Positions 34,987-47,888 are shown, counted from the stretch's first letter. The stretch: 64,000 nt of DNA from Desulfosporosinus fructosivorans (GCF_004766045.1 NZ_SPQQ01000002.1:310001-374000); one strand, 5' to 3'. The notes: generated by a model not told the origin, from the sequence alone. Translations and numbers: made by a program.

Positions 34987-35009
34987 AAAGGCGGCTGATT
35001 GCCGCCTTT
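34987..35009 (-). promoter_or_regulatory. Intergenic hairpin between NifV-like and isocitrate-dehydrogenase genes
   Basis: AAAGGCGGC, 5-base loop TGATT, GCCGCCTTT. On the minus-strand mRNA it directly precedes the ribosome site of the dehydrogenase. There is no T-tract in that direction, so it may stabilise or process the mRNA rather than terminate it. Confidence 0.5.
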
Positions 35010-35024
35010 TATTTTTGCAAATTA

Positions 35025-36161
35025 TTAAACTCCGTGTTGTTTTAACATATCACTATAAATATACACCAGTTCTTTATCAAAGAGCGAGCGCTTCATGTCG
35101 ACAGCCAGCGCTCGGACCCTAGTCAACATTTCATTAGCATCTTCGTCTGACATTTCTCTTCCATACTCAAGAAAAAATTTCGCCTTGATGGACGCCGTCC
35201 CCGAGTGTTTTCCTATCACTATCTGCCGTTCGGACCCAACATCTTCAGGGCTGAATGCTTCATAAGTCTTAGGGTTCTTTAGCGCTCCATCGGCATGAAT
35301 CCCAGATTCGTGCGCAAACATATTACTACCCACAATCGATTTCCAGGGTGGAAGCATCCGACCCGAGGCTCGAGCGACGTATTCAGAAACCTCGACAAAA
35401 CGTTCCGTGGCGAAGCTTAAATCCGTATCGAGTAAATGTTTTAAAGCCATGACCACTTCTTCTAAGGCTGCATTACCAGCTCGTTCTCCCAAACCATTCA
35501 CCGTAACCCCAACATGTGTCGCCCCGGCCTTTACTCCAGCTAAAGCATTGGCGGTTGCCAATCCAAAATCGTCATGGGTATGCATTTCAACGTCAATACC
35601 TGCTTTTTCGATCAGAGTTTTAATATTGTCATATGTTTTGAACGGATCCAAAATCCCTACGGTATCACAATAGCGCAATCGATTTGCGCCCGCTTTTTTG
35701 GCTTCTTTAGCAAATTCCACTAAAAAATCCATATCTGAGCGCGAGGCATCTTCCGCGTTAACGGATATATACAATCCTTCACGTTTAGCAAAGGTTGTTG
35801 CCTTTACCATCCGTTCTAAAACGTCCTCACGGGTGGTCATAAGTTTATGTTCGATATGAATATCTGAGGTGGAAATAGAAATCGCAACAGCATCAACACC
35901 ACAAGCCAGTGAGGCTTCAATATCTGAAACTACTGCGCGATTCCAGCCCATAATACTAGCTTTTAATCCTAATTTAACAATATCACTAATGGCTTGCAAT
36001 TCATCGCCACCCATGACAGGAACACCAGCTTCAATCTGCTGAACGCCAAGCTCATCAAGCAATCGAGCGATGCGCAATTTTTCCTGATTTGAGAACACAA
36101 CTCCTGCCGTTTGTTCCCCGTCGCGTAACGTGGTATCCACAATTACTAAATGTCTACTCAT
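35025..36161 (-). CDS. Homocitrate synthase, NifV type
   Basis: 378 residues, typical for Nif[16 protein letters not shown] at the N-terminus gives the DRDG-type metal/acceptor motif, [17 protein letters not shown] supplies the HxH metal ligands, and [15 protein letters not shown] and [11 protein letters not shown] follow. It condenses acetyl-CoA with 2-oxoglutarate to homocitrate (nitrogenase cofactor); Re-citrate synthases of anaerobes are relatives, so citrate formation is the alternative given the adjacent isocitrate-dehydrogenase-like gene. No nif structural genes are in the window. Confidence 0.85.
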   Translation of the reverse strand: MSRHLVIVDTTLRDGEQTAGVVFSNQEKLRIARLLDELGVQQIEAGVPVMGGDELQAISDIVKLGLKASIMGWNRAVVSDIEASLACGVDAVAISISTSDIHIEHKLMTTREDVLERMVKATTFAKREGLYISVNAEDASRSDMDFLVEFAKEAKKAGANRLRYCDTVGILDPFKTYDNIKTLIEKAGIDVEMHTHDDFGLATANALAGVKAGATHVGVTVNGLGERAGNAALEEVVMALKHLLDTDLSFATERFVEVSEYVARASGRMLPPWKSIVGSNMFAHESGIHADGALKNPKTYEAFSPEDVGSERQIVIGKHSGTASIKAKFFLEYGREMSDEDANEMLTRVRALAVDMKRSLFDKELVYIYSDMLKQHGV

Positions 36162-36318
36162 TAGTCAGACTCACCCTTCTTCTTAAACTGGAATTAAGCT
36201 ATTTAGCCGAGTATACAGCTAGATTTCCCTTATCTTTATACTAGCATAATACCCCCCGCGATTGAAGGATATCCATTTCTTTATACTGTATACTTTTTAC
36301 AGGTTGTGTTACTAAAAT

Positions 36319-36357
36319 AAGATAGGGGCTCCTCTTGATGAGAAGCCCCCTATCTTT
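36319..36357 (-). terminator. Terminator of gatB/gat operon
   Basis: AAGATAGGGGCT-c-CTC, loop, GAG-a-AGCCCCCTATCTT with one bulge. The right arm overlaps the gatB stop codon. A T-rich stretch (TTATTTTAGT) follows on the minus strand. Confidence 0.75.
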
Positions 36358-37804
36358 AGGCTAATTTATCCTTGAGCAGCTGATTTACAAGCCCCGGGTT
36401 AGCCTGCCCCTTGGTAGCCTTCATGATTTGACCAACGAGGAAACCAATCGCTTTATCTTTTCCAGCTCGGTAGTCCTCTACCGATTGGGGATTGGCAGCA
36501 ATTACGCCGTCGATAATCCCGAGAAGTGCCCCCTCGTCACTGATCTGAGCGAGTCCTTTCTCCTTGACAATAAGCCCAGCGTCCTTACCCGTACTATACA
36601 TTTCTTCAAGGACAGTCTTAGCGATCTTTCCGCTCAGGGTTCCTTTATTGATAAGTTCGAGTAGCTCCGCTAATTGTTGAGCAGAAATCGGAGAATCGGA
36701 CACATTACACTGGTTAGTGTTTAGCAGACGAGTAACATCGCCCATGACCCAGTTCGCTAAGGTCTTAGCATCTCCATAGTAGGTTAAGGCTTCATCGAAG
36801 AAGTCTGCCATAGCTTTTCCTTGAGTTATAACCCCAGCATCATAAGCTGACAGTCCTAATGCCTGCAGTCGAGCACGTCGTGCGGCGGGAAGTTCTGGGA
36901 GGGTTTTACGAATTCTTTCTACCCAATCTCGGTCAATAACCAGGGGAGGGAGATCGGGTTCAGGAAAGTAGCGATAATCATGGGCTTCCTCTTTAGAACG
37001 GAGTGTTAGCGTGACCCCTTGCCCCTCATCCCAAGTGCGTGTTTCCTGTACCACGTTTTCACCCGCATTTAACACTCGGGTTTGACGAGCCACTTCATAC
37101 TCCATGCACCGCCGAACAGAGCTAAAGGAATTCAAGTTCTTCGTTTCGGTACGAGTTCCCAAGGTTTCCGTTCCGAAGGGTCTGAGCGAAACATTCACAT
37201 CAAAGCGAACCGAGCCTTGTTCCAAACGGCAGTCCGACACCTCTGTATACTCTAGAATCTGGACTAATTTTTCGAGATAGGCAAGTACTTCTGGAATCGA
37301 GCTCATATCAGGCTCTGAAACGATTTCTAGAAGCGGCACTCCTGCTCGATTATAATCAACTGAAGATTCGTTAGACGTTGAGATCGTCTCTCCGCTATGC
37401 ACGAGCTTACCCGCATCTTCCTCCATGTGGGCCCGCGTGATCCCTATCCACTTTTTTTCCCCATCGACTTCAATCTCCAACCCACCCTTGCCGCAAATCG
37501 GCAAGTCGAATTGAGAGGTCTGGTAATTCTTAGACAAATCCGGGTAGAAGTAGTTCTTACGGTCAAATTTTGAAAACTCAGCGATCTCACAGTCCAACGC
37601 CAATCCAGCCTTAATCGCATAATTTACCACTTCACGGTTAAGGACTGGGAGCGCGCCAGGCATACCGAGGCACACTGGGCAAACGTGCGTGTTTTGCTCT
37701 CCCCCAAACTCCGTTGTACATCCACAGAAAATCTTGGTCTTAGTTTGGAGTTCAACATGTACCTCCAGTCCACAGACCATTTCGTATTTTTCAGCGACTA
37801 CCAC
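36356..37804 (-). CDS. gatB: Asp-tRNA(Asn)/Glu-tRNA(Gln) amidotransferase subunit B
   Basis: 482 residues. N-terminal cradle with [16 protein letters not shown] and zinc-site cysteines (CGC, CPVCLG), kinase-like pocket segment [14 protein letters not shown], and a C-terminal YqeY/tail domain. It activates Glu- or Asp-tRNA with ATP for amidation by GatA. The start is GTG, 14 bases inside the end of gatA, with AAGGAGG spaced 10 bases upstream. Operon order is gatC, gatA, gatB. Confidence 0.96.
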   Translation of the reverse strand: MVVAEKYEMVCGLEVHVELQTKTKIFCGCTTEFGGEQNTHVCPVCLGMPGALPVLNREVVNYAIKAGLALDCEIAEFSKFDRKNYFYPDLSKNYQTSQFDLPICGKGGLEIEVDGEKKWIGITRAHMEEDAGKLVHSGETISTSNESSVDYNRAGVPLLEIVSEPDMSSIPEVLAYLEKLVQILEYTEVSDCRLEQGSVRFDVNVSLRPFGTETLGTRTETKNLNSFSSVRRCMEYEVARQTRVLNAGENVVQETRTWDEGQGVTLTLRSKEEAHDYRYFPEPDLPPLVIDRDWVERIRKTLPELPAARRARLQALGLSAYDAGVITQGKAMADFFDEALTYYGDAKTLANWVMGDVTRLLNTNQCNVSDSPISAQQLAELLELINKGTLSGKIAKTVLEEMYSTGKDAGLIVKEKGLAQISDEGALLGIIDGVIAANPQSVEDYRAGKDKAIGFLVGQIMKATKGQANPGLVNQLLKDKLA

Positions 37805-39281
37805 AAGCCAGCACCTCCTTAGACAAACTCGGTTTTAACGTGTGATAATTCGTGTTTTGTTCAAAGGTATAGGCTACTCGATACAAGGTCCCTTCATCAA
37901 ACGCTTTACCCATGAACTGCATGCCGATTGGCATTCCACCTACGAATCCCGCTGGAATAGAAATTGCCGGAATTCCAGCCAAATTTATGGGTACGGTCGT
38001 TATGTCCGATAAGTACATAGCTAAAGGATTAGCGGATTTTTCCCCAAATTTAAAGGCTGGAGTCGGAGCTGTCGGGGAGAGGAGCACATCAAACTTCTCA
38101 AACGCCTTGTCAAAATCCTGTTTGATTAGCGTTCTGACCTTTTGCGCTTTTAGATAATATGCGTCATAATACCCAGAACTCAAAGCATAGGTTCCGAGCA
38201 TAATTCTTCGTTTCACTTCTGGTCCAAATCCTTCTGCTCTAGTTGATTTAAACATACCTAATACATCTTCTGCCTCAGCCCTGTACCCATAGCGTACTCC
38301 ATCATAGCGTGCAAGATTAGAGCTCGCCTCAGCCGTGGCAATCAAGTAATAAGCTGGTATCGCGTACTCGGTATGGGGTAGTGAACACTCAGATACTTCT
38401 GCACCTAAATCAATCAAAGTTTGAATGCCTGCTCGAATCCCTTTGGCAACGTCTGGATCAATCCCCTCACCGTAATACTCACGCGGAATTCCAATTCTCA
38501 AACCTTTAACGTTATTAACCAGGAACTTAGTATAATCTGGCTTCTCATAAACAACTGATGTCGAATCCATAGGATCATATCCAGCGATAGCATTCAACAC
38601 CAAGGCATTGTCTCGCACGGTTTTAGTAAACGGACCAATTTGATCGAGTGAGGACGCAAACGCAATAAGGCCAAACCGCGAAACTGCGCCGTAAGTTGGC
38701 TTCATTCCAACCACCCCACAAAATGCTGCCGGTTGTCGGATGGATCCCCCCGTGTCAGAACCCAAGGAAAAAGCAGCCTCGTCCGCAGCTACGGCTACTG
38801 CGGCCCCCCCGGAAGATCCTCCAGGAACATACTCTAAGTTCCAAGGATTGCAAGTTTTGGCAAAATATGAATTTTCCGTAGAAGAACCCATTGCAAACTC
38901 ATCCATATTAACTTTGCCGAGCAGGATTGTTCCCGCAGCCTGAAGACGGTCTGTCACAGTCGCATTATAGGGTGGAATAAAACTCTCCAACATCTTTGAA
39001 GCACAGCTTGTACGAACCCCTTCTGTGCACATGTTGTCCTTCAAAGCCATCGGAATTCCCTCTAAAGCACCGAGGACCTCGTTTTGGGCAATCTTTCGGT
39101 CAATTTCAGCAGCCTGAGCTATTGCCCGATCTTCTACGACTGTTAAGTAGGCTTTCAATTCTGGATCAACCGTCTTAATACGCTCTATATAAGCTTTCGT
39201 CAATTCTGTAGAACTGACGTCTTTATGTACGAGAAGCTCATGCAGTTCACTGACTGATTTCCCTATATCCCCTGTTGCCAT
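37791..39281 (-). CDS. gatA: Asp-tRNA(Asn)/Glu-tRNA(Gln) amidotransferase subunit A
   Basis: 496-residue amidase-signature enzyme that releases ammonia from glutamine for GatB. The signature [13 protein letters not shown] with the catalytic Ser-cisSer pair lies near residue 155, the lysine of MALKDN near 80 completes the triad, and [15 protein letters not shown] follows. It overlaps gatB by 14 bases and follows gatC by 16. Length is typical. Confidence 0.97.
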   Translation of the reverse strand: MATGDIGKSVSELHELLVHKDVSSTELTKAYIERIKTVDPELKAYLTVVEDRAIAQAAEIDRKIAQNEVLGALEGIPMALKDNMCTEGVRTSCASKMLESFIPPYNATVTDRLQAAGTILLGKVNMDEFAMGSSTENSYFAKTCNPWNLEYVPGGSSGGAAVAVAADEAAFSLGSDTGGSIRQPAAFCGVVGMKPTYGAVSRFGLIAFASSLDQIGPFTKTVRDNALVLNAIAGYDPMDSTSVVYEKPDYTKFLVNNVKGLRIGIPREYYGEGIDPDVAKGIRAGIQTLIDLGAEVSECSLPHTEYAIPAYYLIATAEASSNLARYDGVRYGYRAEAEDVLGMFKSTRAEGFGPEVKRRIMLGTYALSSGYYDAYYLKAQKVRTLIKQDFDKAFEKFDVLLSPTAPTPAFKFGEKSANPLAMYLSDITTVPINLAGIPAISIPAGFVGGMPIGMQFMGKAFDEGTLYRVAYTFEQNTNYHTLKPSLSKEVLACGSR

Positions 39282-39297
39282 TTCTGCACCCTCCTTT

Positions 39298-39588
39298 CTA
39301 AGTCAAACTTATTCTCGGCACCCTAAAGAAACCCTCTTCCCCATCCGGGGCATTTTTCAGGGCCTTCTCATGATTAATCGAGGCGCTCACTTGATCTTCG
39401 CGCATAACATTGTGTAATGGAACAGCATGAGCAGTAGGCACCACATCCGCTGTGTCTAAGCGCTCCAACATGGCCGCATAGTCTAAAATAGAGTTAAGTT
39501 GTTCGGTATACTCTTGAATCTCCGGTTCAGTTAACTCTAAACGCGCCAATGCTGCCACATATTCAACGTTTTCACGTGAAATCGTCAT
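39298..39588 (-). CDS. gatC: Asp-tRNA(Asn)/Glu-tRNA(Gln) amidotransferase subunit C
   Basis: 96 residues, the small subunit that clamps GatA and Gat[21 protein letters not shown] at the N-terminus, [13 protein letters not shown] in the middle and the conserved tail with MREDQV and EGFFRVPRI are all present. First gene of gatCAB. The 39589-39867 gap upstream holds no gene I can support; its promoters for gatC and the divergent small gene must lie there. Confidence 0.95.
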   Translation of the reverse strand: MTISRENVEYVAALARLELTEPEIQEYTEQLNSILDYAAMLERLDTADVVPTAHAVPLHNVMREDQVSASINHEKALKNAPDGEEGFFRVPRISLT

Positions 39589-39897
39589 CTAATTCACCTT
39601 CCCTTGGATAGTTTGTTGCTTTAACCTCTATCATAACAAAAATGGCAGAACGAGGCAATATATATGAAAAAAACAACACTAGGCGGGTCTTTTAAGGAAA
39701 CTTCTTGGACTTATACATCGGGAGTATACCTAAAATAGCCATTAGGGGCCTTTTTCACGAGCTATCGGGGGGCTATGATGATTTGCAGGAGTTATTATCA
39801 AATCTTTATTAATTTTATCCAAAGTAATCAAATCTTCGACGGATCACGCATACGATCATGGTAAAAGATGATATACTTTAACTCAGGGGTGAATGTT

Positions 39898-40110
39898 ATG
39901 GGAGGCAACCCAATACAATTTGATTACACTGTTATATTAACCTTATTATTTCCTATGCTCTTTTTCTTTATATTTTTTGTATTCGTTATTTACCTAATGG
40001 TAAGTGCTATACGGTTTTTTAAACGTAAAGAAGTCATTGATAAAGCGCTATTACAAAAGTTAGATGAGCTAATCAAGTTGCAAACTCATCAATCTAAGAA
40101 GAATTCTTAA
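39898..40110 (+). CDS. Small membrane protein, unknown function
   Basis: 70 residues: a short N-terminus, one long hydrophobic stretch (about 12-38, rich in Phe, Leu and Val), then a basic FKRKEV segment and an amphipathic KALLQKLDELIKLQTHQ tail. Type and size fit a single-pass membrane anchor with a cytoplasmic helix. It is one of very few plus-strand genes here. AGGGGTG lies before the ATG at 39898, which is better than the in-frame ATG at 39868. It has its own strong terminator. I do not recognise the family. Confidence 0.7.
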   Translation: MGGNPIQFDYTVILTLLFPMLFFFIFFVFVIYLMVSAIRFFKRKEVIDKALLQKLDELIKLQTHQSKKNS

Positions 40111-40111
40111 T

Positions 40112-40156
40112 AGTAAAAAGCCGGTTTCTCTTTTAGGGAGAAATCGGCTTTTTACT
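40112..40156. terminator. Bidirectional terminator between the small membrane gene and ligA
   Basis: AGTAAAAAGCCG-g-TTTCTC, loop, GAGAAA-t-CGGCTTTTTACT. A/T-rich at both ends, so it can serve the plus-strand gene and the convergent ligA transcript. Confidence 0.8.
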
Positions 40157-40257
40157 GCAAATAAGGAAGCTTCTTTCATGCTTACAAATGCATTTTCAAG
40201 AACCATCCCTACTACCTACGTGAATTGTGTTAAAAGGCCCGTCCCTCTGACACACTT

Positions 40258-42267
<2,010 letters not shown>

Positions 42268-42314
42268 CTATGATACTACTTGTTAACTCATTTTCCGTTA
42301 CCTAGGTACGAAAA

Positions 42315-43247
42315 TTAAGCTTGGAAATAGGTTGTCATTTGTGGTACAACTTGCTTTTTACGGGAAAGAACGCCTGGTAGATCAACACTGCCATTAACAA
42401 TTTCTTTGCCGAAAGCCTTAGCTACTTCTTCTGGGTTGTCCCCTTTAACAATCAGCTCTGTTGTGTCTGTTAAAATATCTGTTATCATTAAGCAAAGATA
42501 CCGCATATCTTGAGCGACACGATGTGCTTCAATCGCTGCTGTTAAGTTTGCCCGAACAGCTTCAAAACCATCCATACCCATTAGACTGACTTGTCCAACT
42601 CCAATTTTATGAGCACCCATCGTAAAGGCCTTAAGGTCTTCTTCGATCATGCTTTGTGGAGTACGATCTGCGATGTTGGAAGCTGATTTAAACATCTCGA
42701 TACCATATGCCATAGGTTCAACGCCTGCAATAGGTGCAAGATAAGCGGCGATCTCCTTGTCAAGTGGAGTACAAGTAGGAGACTTAAAAATTACGGTATC
42801 GGAAAGAAGAGCTGAGAGTAAAATTCCAGCGATCCCTTTATCTGGAGTGATGCCTAGTTCTTTGTACATTTGTGCAACGATGGTACATGTGGAACCTACA
42901 GGCTCAATACGAACATAAAGAGGTTCTGATGTTTGAAATCCGCCCACTTTGTGATGGTCAACAATTTGCACAAGCTGAGCTTGATCTGCACCAGCAACCG
43001 CTTGTCCATATTCATTGTGGTCGACGAGAATCAATTTTTGTTTAGGTTCTACAGACTCCAATACTTCAGGAACCGCAACTCCAAAATAGTTAAGTACGAA
43101 TTCTGTCTCTTTATTGAGTTTTCCAGCAGAGCAAGGAACAACATTTTCAGTCCCTGTAAGAGCCTTCAAATTAGCTAAAGCGATCGCTGAACACACTGAA
43201 TCCGTATCTGGGCTTTTATGACCAACAACATAAATTTTATCTGACAT
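42315..43247 (-). CDS. ppaC: Manganese-dependent inorganic pyrophosphatase (DHH family)
   Basis: About 310 residues from MSDKIYVVGHKSPDTDS. DHH-superfamily metal motifs are visible: GHKSPDTDS, LVDHNEYGQ and VDHHKVGG, plus a C-terminal DHHA2-like region ending VLSRKKQVVPQM. Hydrolyses pyrophosphate to phosphate in the cytoplasm. The ATG at 43247 is chosen: AGGTG lies upstream, and the in-frame ATG at 43301 would add an 18-residue lysine-rich extension that family members lack. Confidence 0.94.
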   Translation of the reverse strand: MSDKIYVVGHKSPDTDSVCSAIALANLKALTGTENVVPCSAGKLNKETEFVLNYFGVAVPEVLESVEPKQKLILVDHNEYGQAVAGADQAQLVQIVDHHKVGGFQTSEPLYVRIEPVGSTCTIVAQMYKELGITPDKGIAGILLSALLSDTVIFKSPTCTPLDKEIAAYLAPIAGVEPMAYGIEMFKSASNIADRTPQSMIEEDLKAFTMGAHKIGVGQVSLMGMDGFEAVRANLTAAIEAHRVAQDMRYLCLMITDILTDTTELIVKGDNPEEVAKAFGKEIVNGSVDLPGVLSRKKQVVPQMTTYFQA

Positions 43248-43307
43248 AGTTACACCTAAACCTTTCTTTTTTACGAAATTTTTGAAATGTACAATAGACA
43301 AAAAATG

Positions 43308-45578
43308 TTACAGCTTCGTTAACTTGGCATATTCAGCCATAAGTTTTTTGATTCCACCGTCGAAAACAATCGTCAGCTCCGCCTGGTCGCCTTCCCCCTT
43401 GATTGAGACAATAACTCCTCGACCAAATGTAGCATGTTCCACTTTGTCTCCTAAATGATGTGCCTCACCTCCTTTACTAACAAGAGTACTTCCGAAACCT
43501 TTTTCCCATGAACCTGAACCCAAGGGAATCGTACGATCTGCTTTCTTATCCTGCGACCACGACGATTTAGGCTTAGCGTTTGAACGACGTTTTGGTGGAT
43601 CTAGAGGGTCAATATCCGTCATTAAAGCTGCTGGGATCTCCGCCAAGAAACATGAAGGCCGGTTGTACTGTGTTTTGCCGTAAAGCATTCGCATTTCAGC
43701 ATTGCAGAGATATAGTTTCTCCCTCGCTCGGGTGATGGCGACATAACAGAGTCGCCGTTCTTCTTCTAATTCGATCGGGTCCATAAGTGAACGACTACTG
43801 GGGAAAATCCCATCCTCCATGCCCACTACAAACACTACCGGGAACTCCAACCCCTTCGCACTGTGCATGGTCATTAGAGCCACAGCTTCTTCTGACTGGT
43901 CCAGTTCATCGATATCAGCGACCAATGAAACCTGTTGTAAGAAGCCATTTAAGCCTGGGTTGACCTCTTCCTCATCTCCTCCGTCATTTAACGCATTTTG
44001 CGCGGCCTGGGCCGCCTTAGCATCATACTCTGCCGTGACGGAAAGAAACTCCAACAAGTTTTCCAGACGAGTCTCCGCTTCAGGGGTATCCTCTGCTTGA
44101 AGAAGTGCCTTGTACCCCGTCTTATTTAAAATTGCTTCTACCAAATCCGTAACCGACGCTTCCTTAGAATACGCCACTAAGCCTTGCATCAATTGGGCAA
44201 AACCAATCAAAGGTTTTTTGGCTCGTGTTGGCAATTCCGGAATATACTCAGCTTCAAGAATCGCTTCCAGCACGGGCATTCCCTGTTCATTTGCATATTC
44301 TAAGATCTTCTCCAGCGCACTATCTCCTAGTCCGCGTTTAGGTACGCCGAGTACACGGGCAAAACTCACTTGATCAGCGGGGTTAGACAAGACTCTTAAA
44401 TAAGCTAAGATGTCTTTGATTTCCATGCGCTGGTAGAATTTCAACCCTGAGAAGATGCGATAGGGCGTAGCAGCCTTCATTAAACGCTCCTCAAGCGCCC
44501 GCGACTGAGCATTTGTTCGGTAAAGAATAGCACAGTCATTATAAGGCCGTCCTTCGAGCTCATGTAAACGTTGAATGCGCTCTACGACATAGCCCGCTTC
44601 ATCTCGCTCATCATTGCCGATATAACACACTAAAGATTGTCCCTCGGCATTATCGGTCCAAAGCGACTTTTCTTTACGAGTTTCGTTATTTTTGACCACT
44701 GCATTAGCTGCATTAAGAATCTTTTGCGTTGAGCGGTAATTTTGCTCGAGTTTAATGACTTTCGCTTCCGGATAATCGCGTTCAAAGTCAAGAATATTCT
44801 TGATATCCGCCCCGCGCCATCCATAGACCGATTGATCATCATCTCCCACCACGCAGAGGTTGCGATACTCGCTCGCTAAGAGTTTGATTAGCATATATTG
44901 GGCATGATTCGTATCTTGATACTCATCAACCATAATGTAACGGAATTTATCTTGATAATAGCGAAAGACTTGGTTATTTTGCTGAAACAGCCGCACTGTC
45001 AGCATAATGATATCATCAAAATCTAACGCATTATTGTTCTTGAGTCGTTTCTGATAAGAACGATATATATCAACGACTTTATGTTGGAAATAATCGCTAG
45101 CCGCCTGTGAAAACCCCTCTGGATCTAACAGGTTGTTTTTAGCATCGCTGATGACCGCCGCAACACTGCGCACTGGGAATTTCTTTTCATCTAGATTGTA
45201 TTCCTTCAAGCAGGATTTCAATAGAGACTGTTGGTCTCCAGTATCGTATATAACAAAGTTCCGGTTATACCCCGACATATTATCTATTTCACGTCTCAGA
45301 ATACGAACACAGGCTGAGTGAAATGTGGTAACCCATAACCCATATCCCTCATTACCTACCAGTGTGGTCACTCGCTCACGCATCTCTTTGGCCGCTTTAT
45401 TCGTAAACGTGATTGCTAAGATCGCACTGGGTTCTATCCCTTGAGCAATTAAGTGAGCAATTCTATAGGTGAGAACACGGGTCTTTCCCGATCCAGCACC
45501 CGCGAGAATTAGAAGCGGCCCTTCTCTATGCTCAGCTGCTTCTCTTTGTACTGGATTCAAATCGTCCAACCGATACAT
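43308..45578 (-). CDS. pcrA: ATP-dependent DNA helicase PcrA/UvrD
   Basis: About 756 residues of superfamily 1A helicase: Q-motif LNPVQREAAEH, Walker A LAGAGSGKTRVL, Walker B MVDEYQDTNHAQ, GDDDQSVYGWRGAD, QNYRST and VALMTMHSAKGLEFP. A C-terminal PcrA-type extension with a Tudor-like DKVEHATFGRGVIVSI segment is present. 3'-5' helicase in repair and plasmid replication. The start ATG at 45578 has GGAG 6 bases upstream; the GTG at 45590 lies in that site. Confidence 0.96.
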   Translation of the reverse strand: MYRLDDLNPVQREAAEHREGPLLILAGAGSGKTRVLTYRIAHLIAQGIEPSAILAITFTNKAAKEMRERVTTLVGNEGYGLWVTTFHSACVRILRREIDNMSGYNRNFVIYDTGDQQSLLKSCLKEYNLDEKKFPVRSVAAVISDAKNNLLDPEGFSQAASDYFQHKVVDIYRSYQKRLKNNNALDFDDIIMLTVRLFQQNNQVFRYYQDKFRYIMVDEYQDTNHAQYMLIKLLASEYRNLCVVGDDDQSVYGWRGADIKNILDFERDYPEAKVIKLEQNYRSTQKILNAANAVVKNNETRKEKSLWTDNAEGQSLVCYIGNDERDEAGYVVERIQRLHELEGRPYNDCAILYRTNAQSRALEERLMKAATPYRIFSGLKFYQRMEIKDILAYLRVLSNPADQVSFARVLGVPKRGLGDSALEKILEYANEQGMPVLEAILEAEYIPELPTRAKKPLIGFAQLMQGLVAYSKEASVTDLVEAILNKTGYKALLQAEDTPEAETRLENLLEFLSVTAEYDAKAAQAAQNALNDGGDEEEVNPGLNGFLQQVSLVADIDELDQSEEAVALMTMHSAKGLEFPVVFVVGMEDGIFPSSRSLMDPIELEEERRLCYVAITRAREKLYLCNAEMRMLYGKTQYNRPSCFLAEIPAALMTDIDPLDPPKRRSNAKPKSSWSQDKKADRTIPLGSGSWEKGFGSTLVSKGGEAHHLGDKVEHATFGRGVIVSIKGEGDQAELTIVFDGGIKKLMAEYAKLTKL

Positions 45579-45590
45579 TAACCACTCCAC

Positions 45591-46026
45591 CTCAATTCTT
45601 GTACATATTATAACATACAGTACGTCCGACTGTTGCTTGATTTGCCGCTAGTCTCTTTCCCTTGAGATATCGCGATAATTATTAGTTATACCTAGAGTTA
45701 ACGGACACTATAGGACAAACTTTGTTACTTGGCCAATTACACAGTTTATAATCAAAATTTCATAAGATGACCACTAGATTGTATAGTAGGACCTCCTCGT
45801 TTTCAGCATTACTCCGACATATATAAGGAAAACAGTGATAATAGATGATTTAATAGCGAATAAGGCTAAATTCGAAGGTACAATAACACTACTTTCTTGA
45901 AACTTTATTTATTGTAACATAAATAAAGTTAATGGAGAACCGACTATTCTCCATTAACCTCATCTGCTCTATTATACAGTGATTATAAAAACTCGAAGGC
46001 AAGTAGCTATTGATTATTATTTTAGG
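45591..46026. other. Non-coding gap with two adjacent inverted repeats
   Basis: No credible gene. AACTTTATTTAT...ATAAATAAAGTT (45901-45930) and GTTAATGGAGAA, 7-base loop, TTCTCCATTAAC (45928-45958) overlap by three bases. The second is the likely terminator of the corrinoid-activator gene that ends at 46027. The rest shows nothing I can interpret. Confidence 0.6.
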
Positions 46027-47868
46027 TTATTTCACTTTTTTAAAATCGAGTCCCTTAATAAATTCTGCTTGGAATTCTTTCTTAGTGGAAAGCTCGATAT
46101 GCTCCGCCCGTTTGGCAAGTGTTTCTGCCCGTGCTCTCTCTTCAGTTGATAGCAAAGCCATTTTTGCCCCATCACCTGCGGCATTCCCTATTGTCGTGAT
46201 TTTTCCCAGCGGTAAGGACGGAAGTAGGCCAATTTCAACGGCACTTTCCTTCCTAATATAATTGCCAAACGCTCCAGCTAAAAGTACCCTATCAATCTCT
46301 TGGGAAGTGATTCCCATTTCCCGTACGAGAATCATGATTCCCGCCATAATTGCTCCTTTTGCGAGTTGCATTTCTCGGATATCCTTTTGAGAAAGCACGA
46401 TATCCTCGTTCGAAGCCGAATCCTTACTCCATACAAGCACAAACTCGCTTGCCCGCTCTGTTTTGCGCAATCTCTCGCGTACCAATGTTGGTAGCTTTTC
46501 TAGTTGAGCAGGTCCACTTGCGAACCGTCCAGTAGATCCAATAACCCCGACCTTGGACATCTCAGCAATCGCATCAATCAGGCCAGAACCACATATACCC
46601 CGCACCTTGCCCCCAGCGATGACGTCCAATTGGACATCCTCTGTGATGCGTACCCCTTCGATCGCCCCCTCTGCCGCCCGCATGCCGAATTTAATCTCGG
46701 CACCCTCAAAGGCAGGTCCCGCCGCTGCCGAACAGGTGAGTATCCGATCCTTGCCGCTCAGGATAATTTCTCCGTTCGTTCCGATATCTACGATAAGGCT
46801 AACCCCCGGTAAACGATCCACCTCTGCAGCCAACATAACTCCCACCGTGTCCGAACCGACGTAACCGGCCACATTGGGGAGCATAACCACTGTTCCAGTT
46901 TCTAAAATATCCAGTCCAATCTCGTTGGCCTCGACCTCGACGGATTCCCGATAGACCGGAATAAAGGGCGCTGGGGCCAAATAAGTCGGATCTATTCCCA
47001 GGAATAAGTGGGCCATCGTCGTGTTGCCCACTACAACAGCCTGATAGATTTCGTCCTTAGCGATCTCACGTTCTTGGCACAATTGAGCAATAGTTTTATT
47101 CAGTCCACCGATCACCTTTTCTTGCAACTCTCGTAATTGATTTGGACCACTCGCTGCGTGAGTAATCCTTGAAATCACATCCGCGCCGAAGACTTGTTGA
47201 GGATTTGTCGCTGCACCACTGGTGACAACCCTTCCATTGTTCAGGTCCATTAGATATGCAACAACGGTTGTCGTTCCAACATCGATTGCTACTCCAAAAC
47301 AGCGCTCGGATGTATCACCCGGCTCCACAGCTAACAATTTATCCCCATCCAACACCGCAGTGACCTGAAAATCCCCCAGTCGAAATACCCTTGGCAATGA
47401 AGCCGCCACAGTGCGGTTGAACTGACACCCCACTCCTGGCAAGGCAGCCATGAGCCGATCCCAATCTGGAGTCTGATCCTCTATACTTGGCTTAGGCAAT
47501 TTTAAAGGTAGCTTCTGAATCCTCGGCGCAGCATTTAGCTGCTGTACTCCAGAGAAGTCAGTCTTACGTTGATAAACATCTTTCTGTTCTTGTATCCTCA
47601 CAATCATGTCCTGTGTTAAGAGATGCTGGCATGCCAAAACCCAACCGGTCGCCAATTCAGAAGCACTTAGAAATTTCTTTTCTGTCTCAGTAATTTCTTT
47701 AATTTGTCTAATTTCTGTTGAAGTTAGGACTTTACATTTACCACAGGTTCCCTTACCACCACAAGTACTTAAGACATGCACACCAGCAGACATCGCTGCC
47801 TGTAGGATCGAAGTCCCAGCTGGAACCTGGATAACTTGTTCCGATGGTAAAAAAGTAATGTTAATCAT
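46027..47868 (-). CDS. Reductive activator of corrinoid proteins (RACo-like, DUF4445)
   Basis: 613 residues. An N-terminal plant-type [2Fe-2S] ferredoxin domain has Cys36, Cys42 and Cys45 in CGGKGTCGKCKV and Cys80 in LACQH. A linker and an ASKHA-type ATPase domain follow, with GVAIDVGTTTVVAYLMD near 195, LIVDIGTNGEIILSG near 360 and a GAFGNYIRKESAVEIG end. RACo proteins use ATP binding and low-potential electrons to reduce inactive Co(II) corrinoid to Co(I). It follows the DUF1638 gene by about 20 bases and serves the corrinoid proteins at 50047 and 53357. Confidence 0.92.
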   Translation of the reverse strand: MINITFLPSEQVIQVPAGTSILQAAMSAGVHVLSTCGGKGTCGKCKVLTSTEIRQIKEITETEKKFLSASELATGWVLACQHLLTQDMIVRIQEQKDVYQRKTDFSGVQQLNAAPRIQKLPLKLPKPSIEDQTPDWDRLMAALPGVGCQFNRTVAASLPRVFRLGDFQVTAVLDGDKLLAVEPGDTSERCFGVAIDVGTTTVVAYLMDLNNGRVVTSGAATNPQQVFGADVISRITHAASGPNQLRELQEKVIGGLNKTIAQLCQEREIAKDEIYQAVVVGNTTMAHLFLGIDPTYLAPAPFIPVYRESVEVEANEIGLDILETGTVVMLPNVAGYVGSDTVGVMLAAEVDRLPGVSLIVDIGTNGEIILSGKDRILTCSAAAGPAFEGAEIKFGMRAAEGAIEGVRITEDVQLDVIAGGKVRGICGSGLIDAIAEMSKVGVIGSTGRFASGPAQLEKLPTLVRERLRKTERASEFVLVWSKDSASNEDIVLSQKDIREMQLAKGAIMAGIMILVREMGITSQEIDRVLLAGAFGNYIRKESAVEIGLLPSLPLGKITTIGNAAGDGAKMALLSTEERARAETLAKRAEHIELSTKKEFQAEFIKGLDFKKVK

Positions 47869-47888
47869 CTACGCTTATCCCCTCCTTT

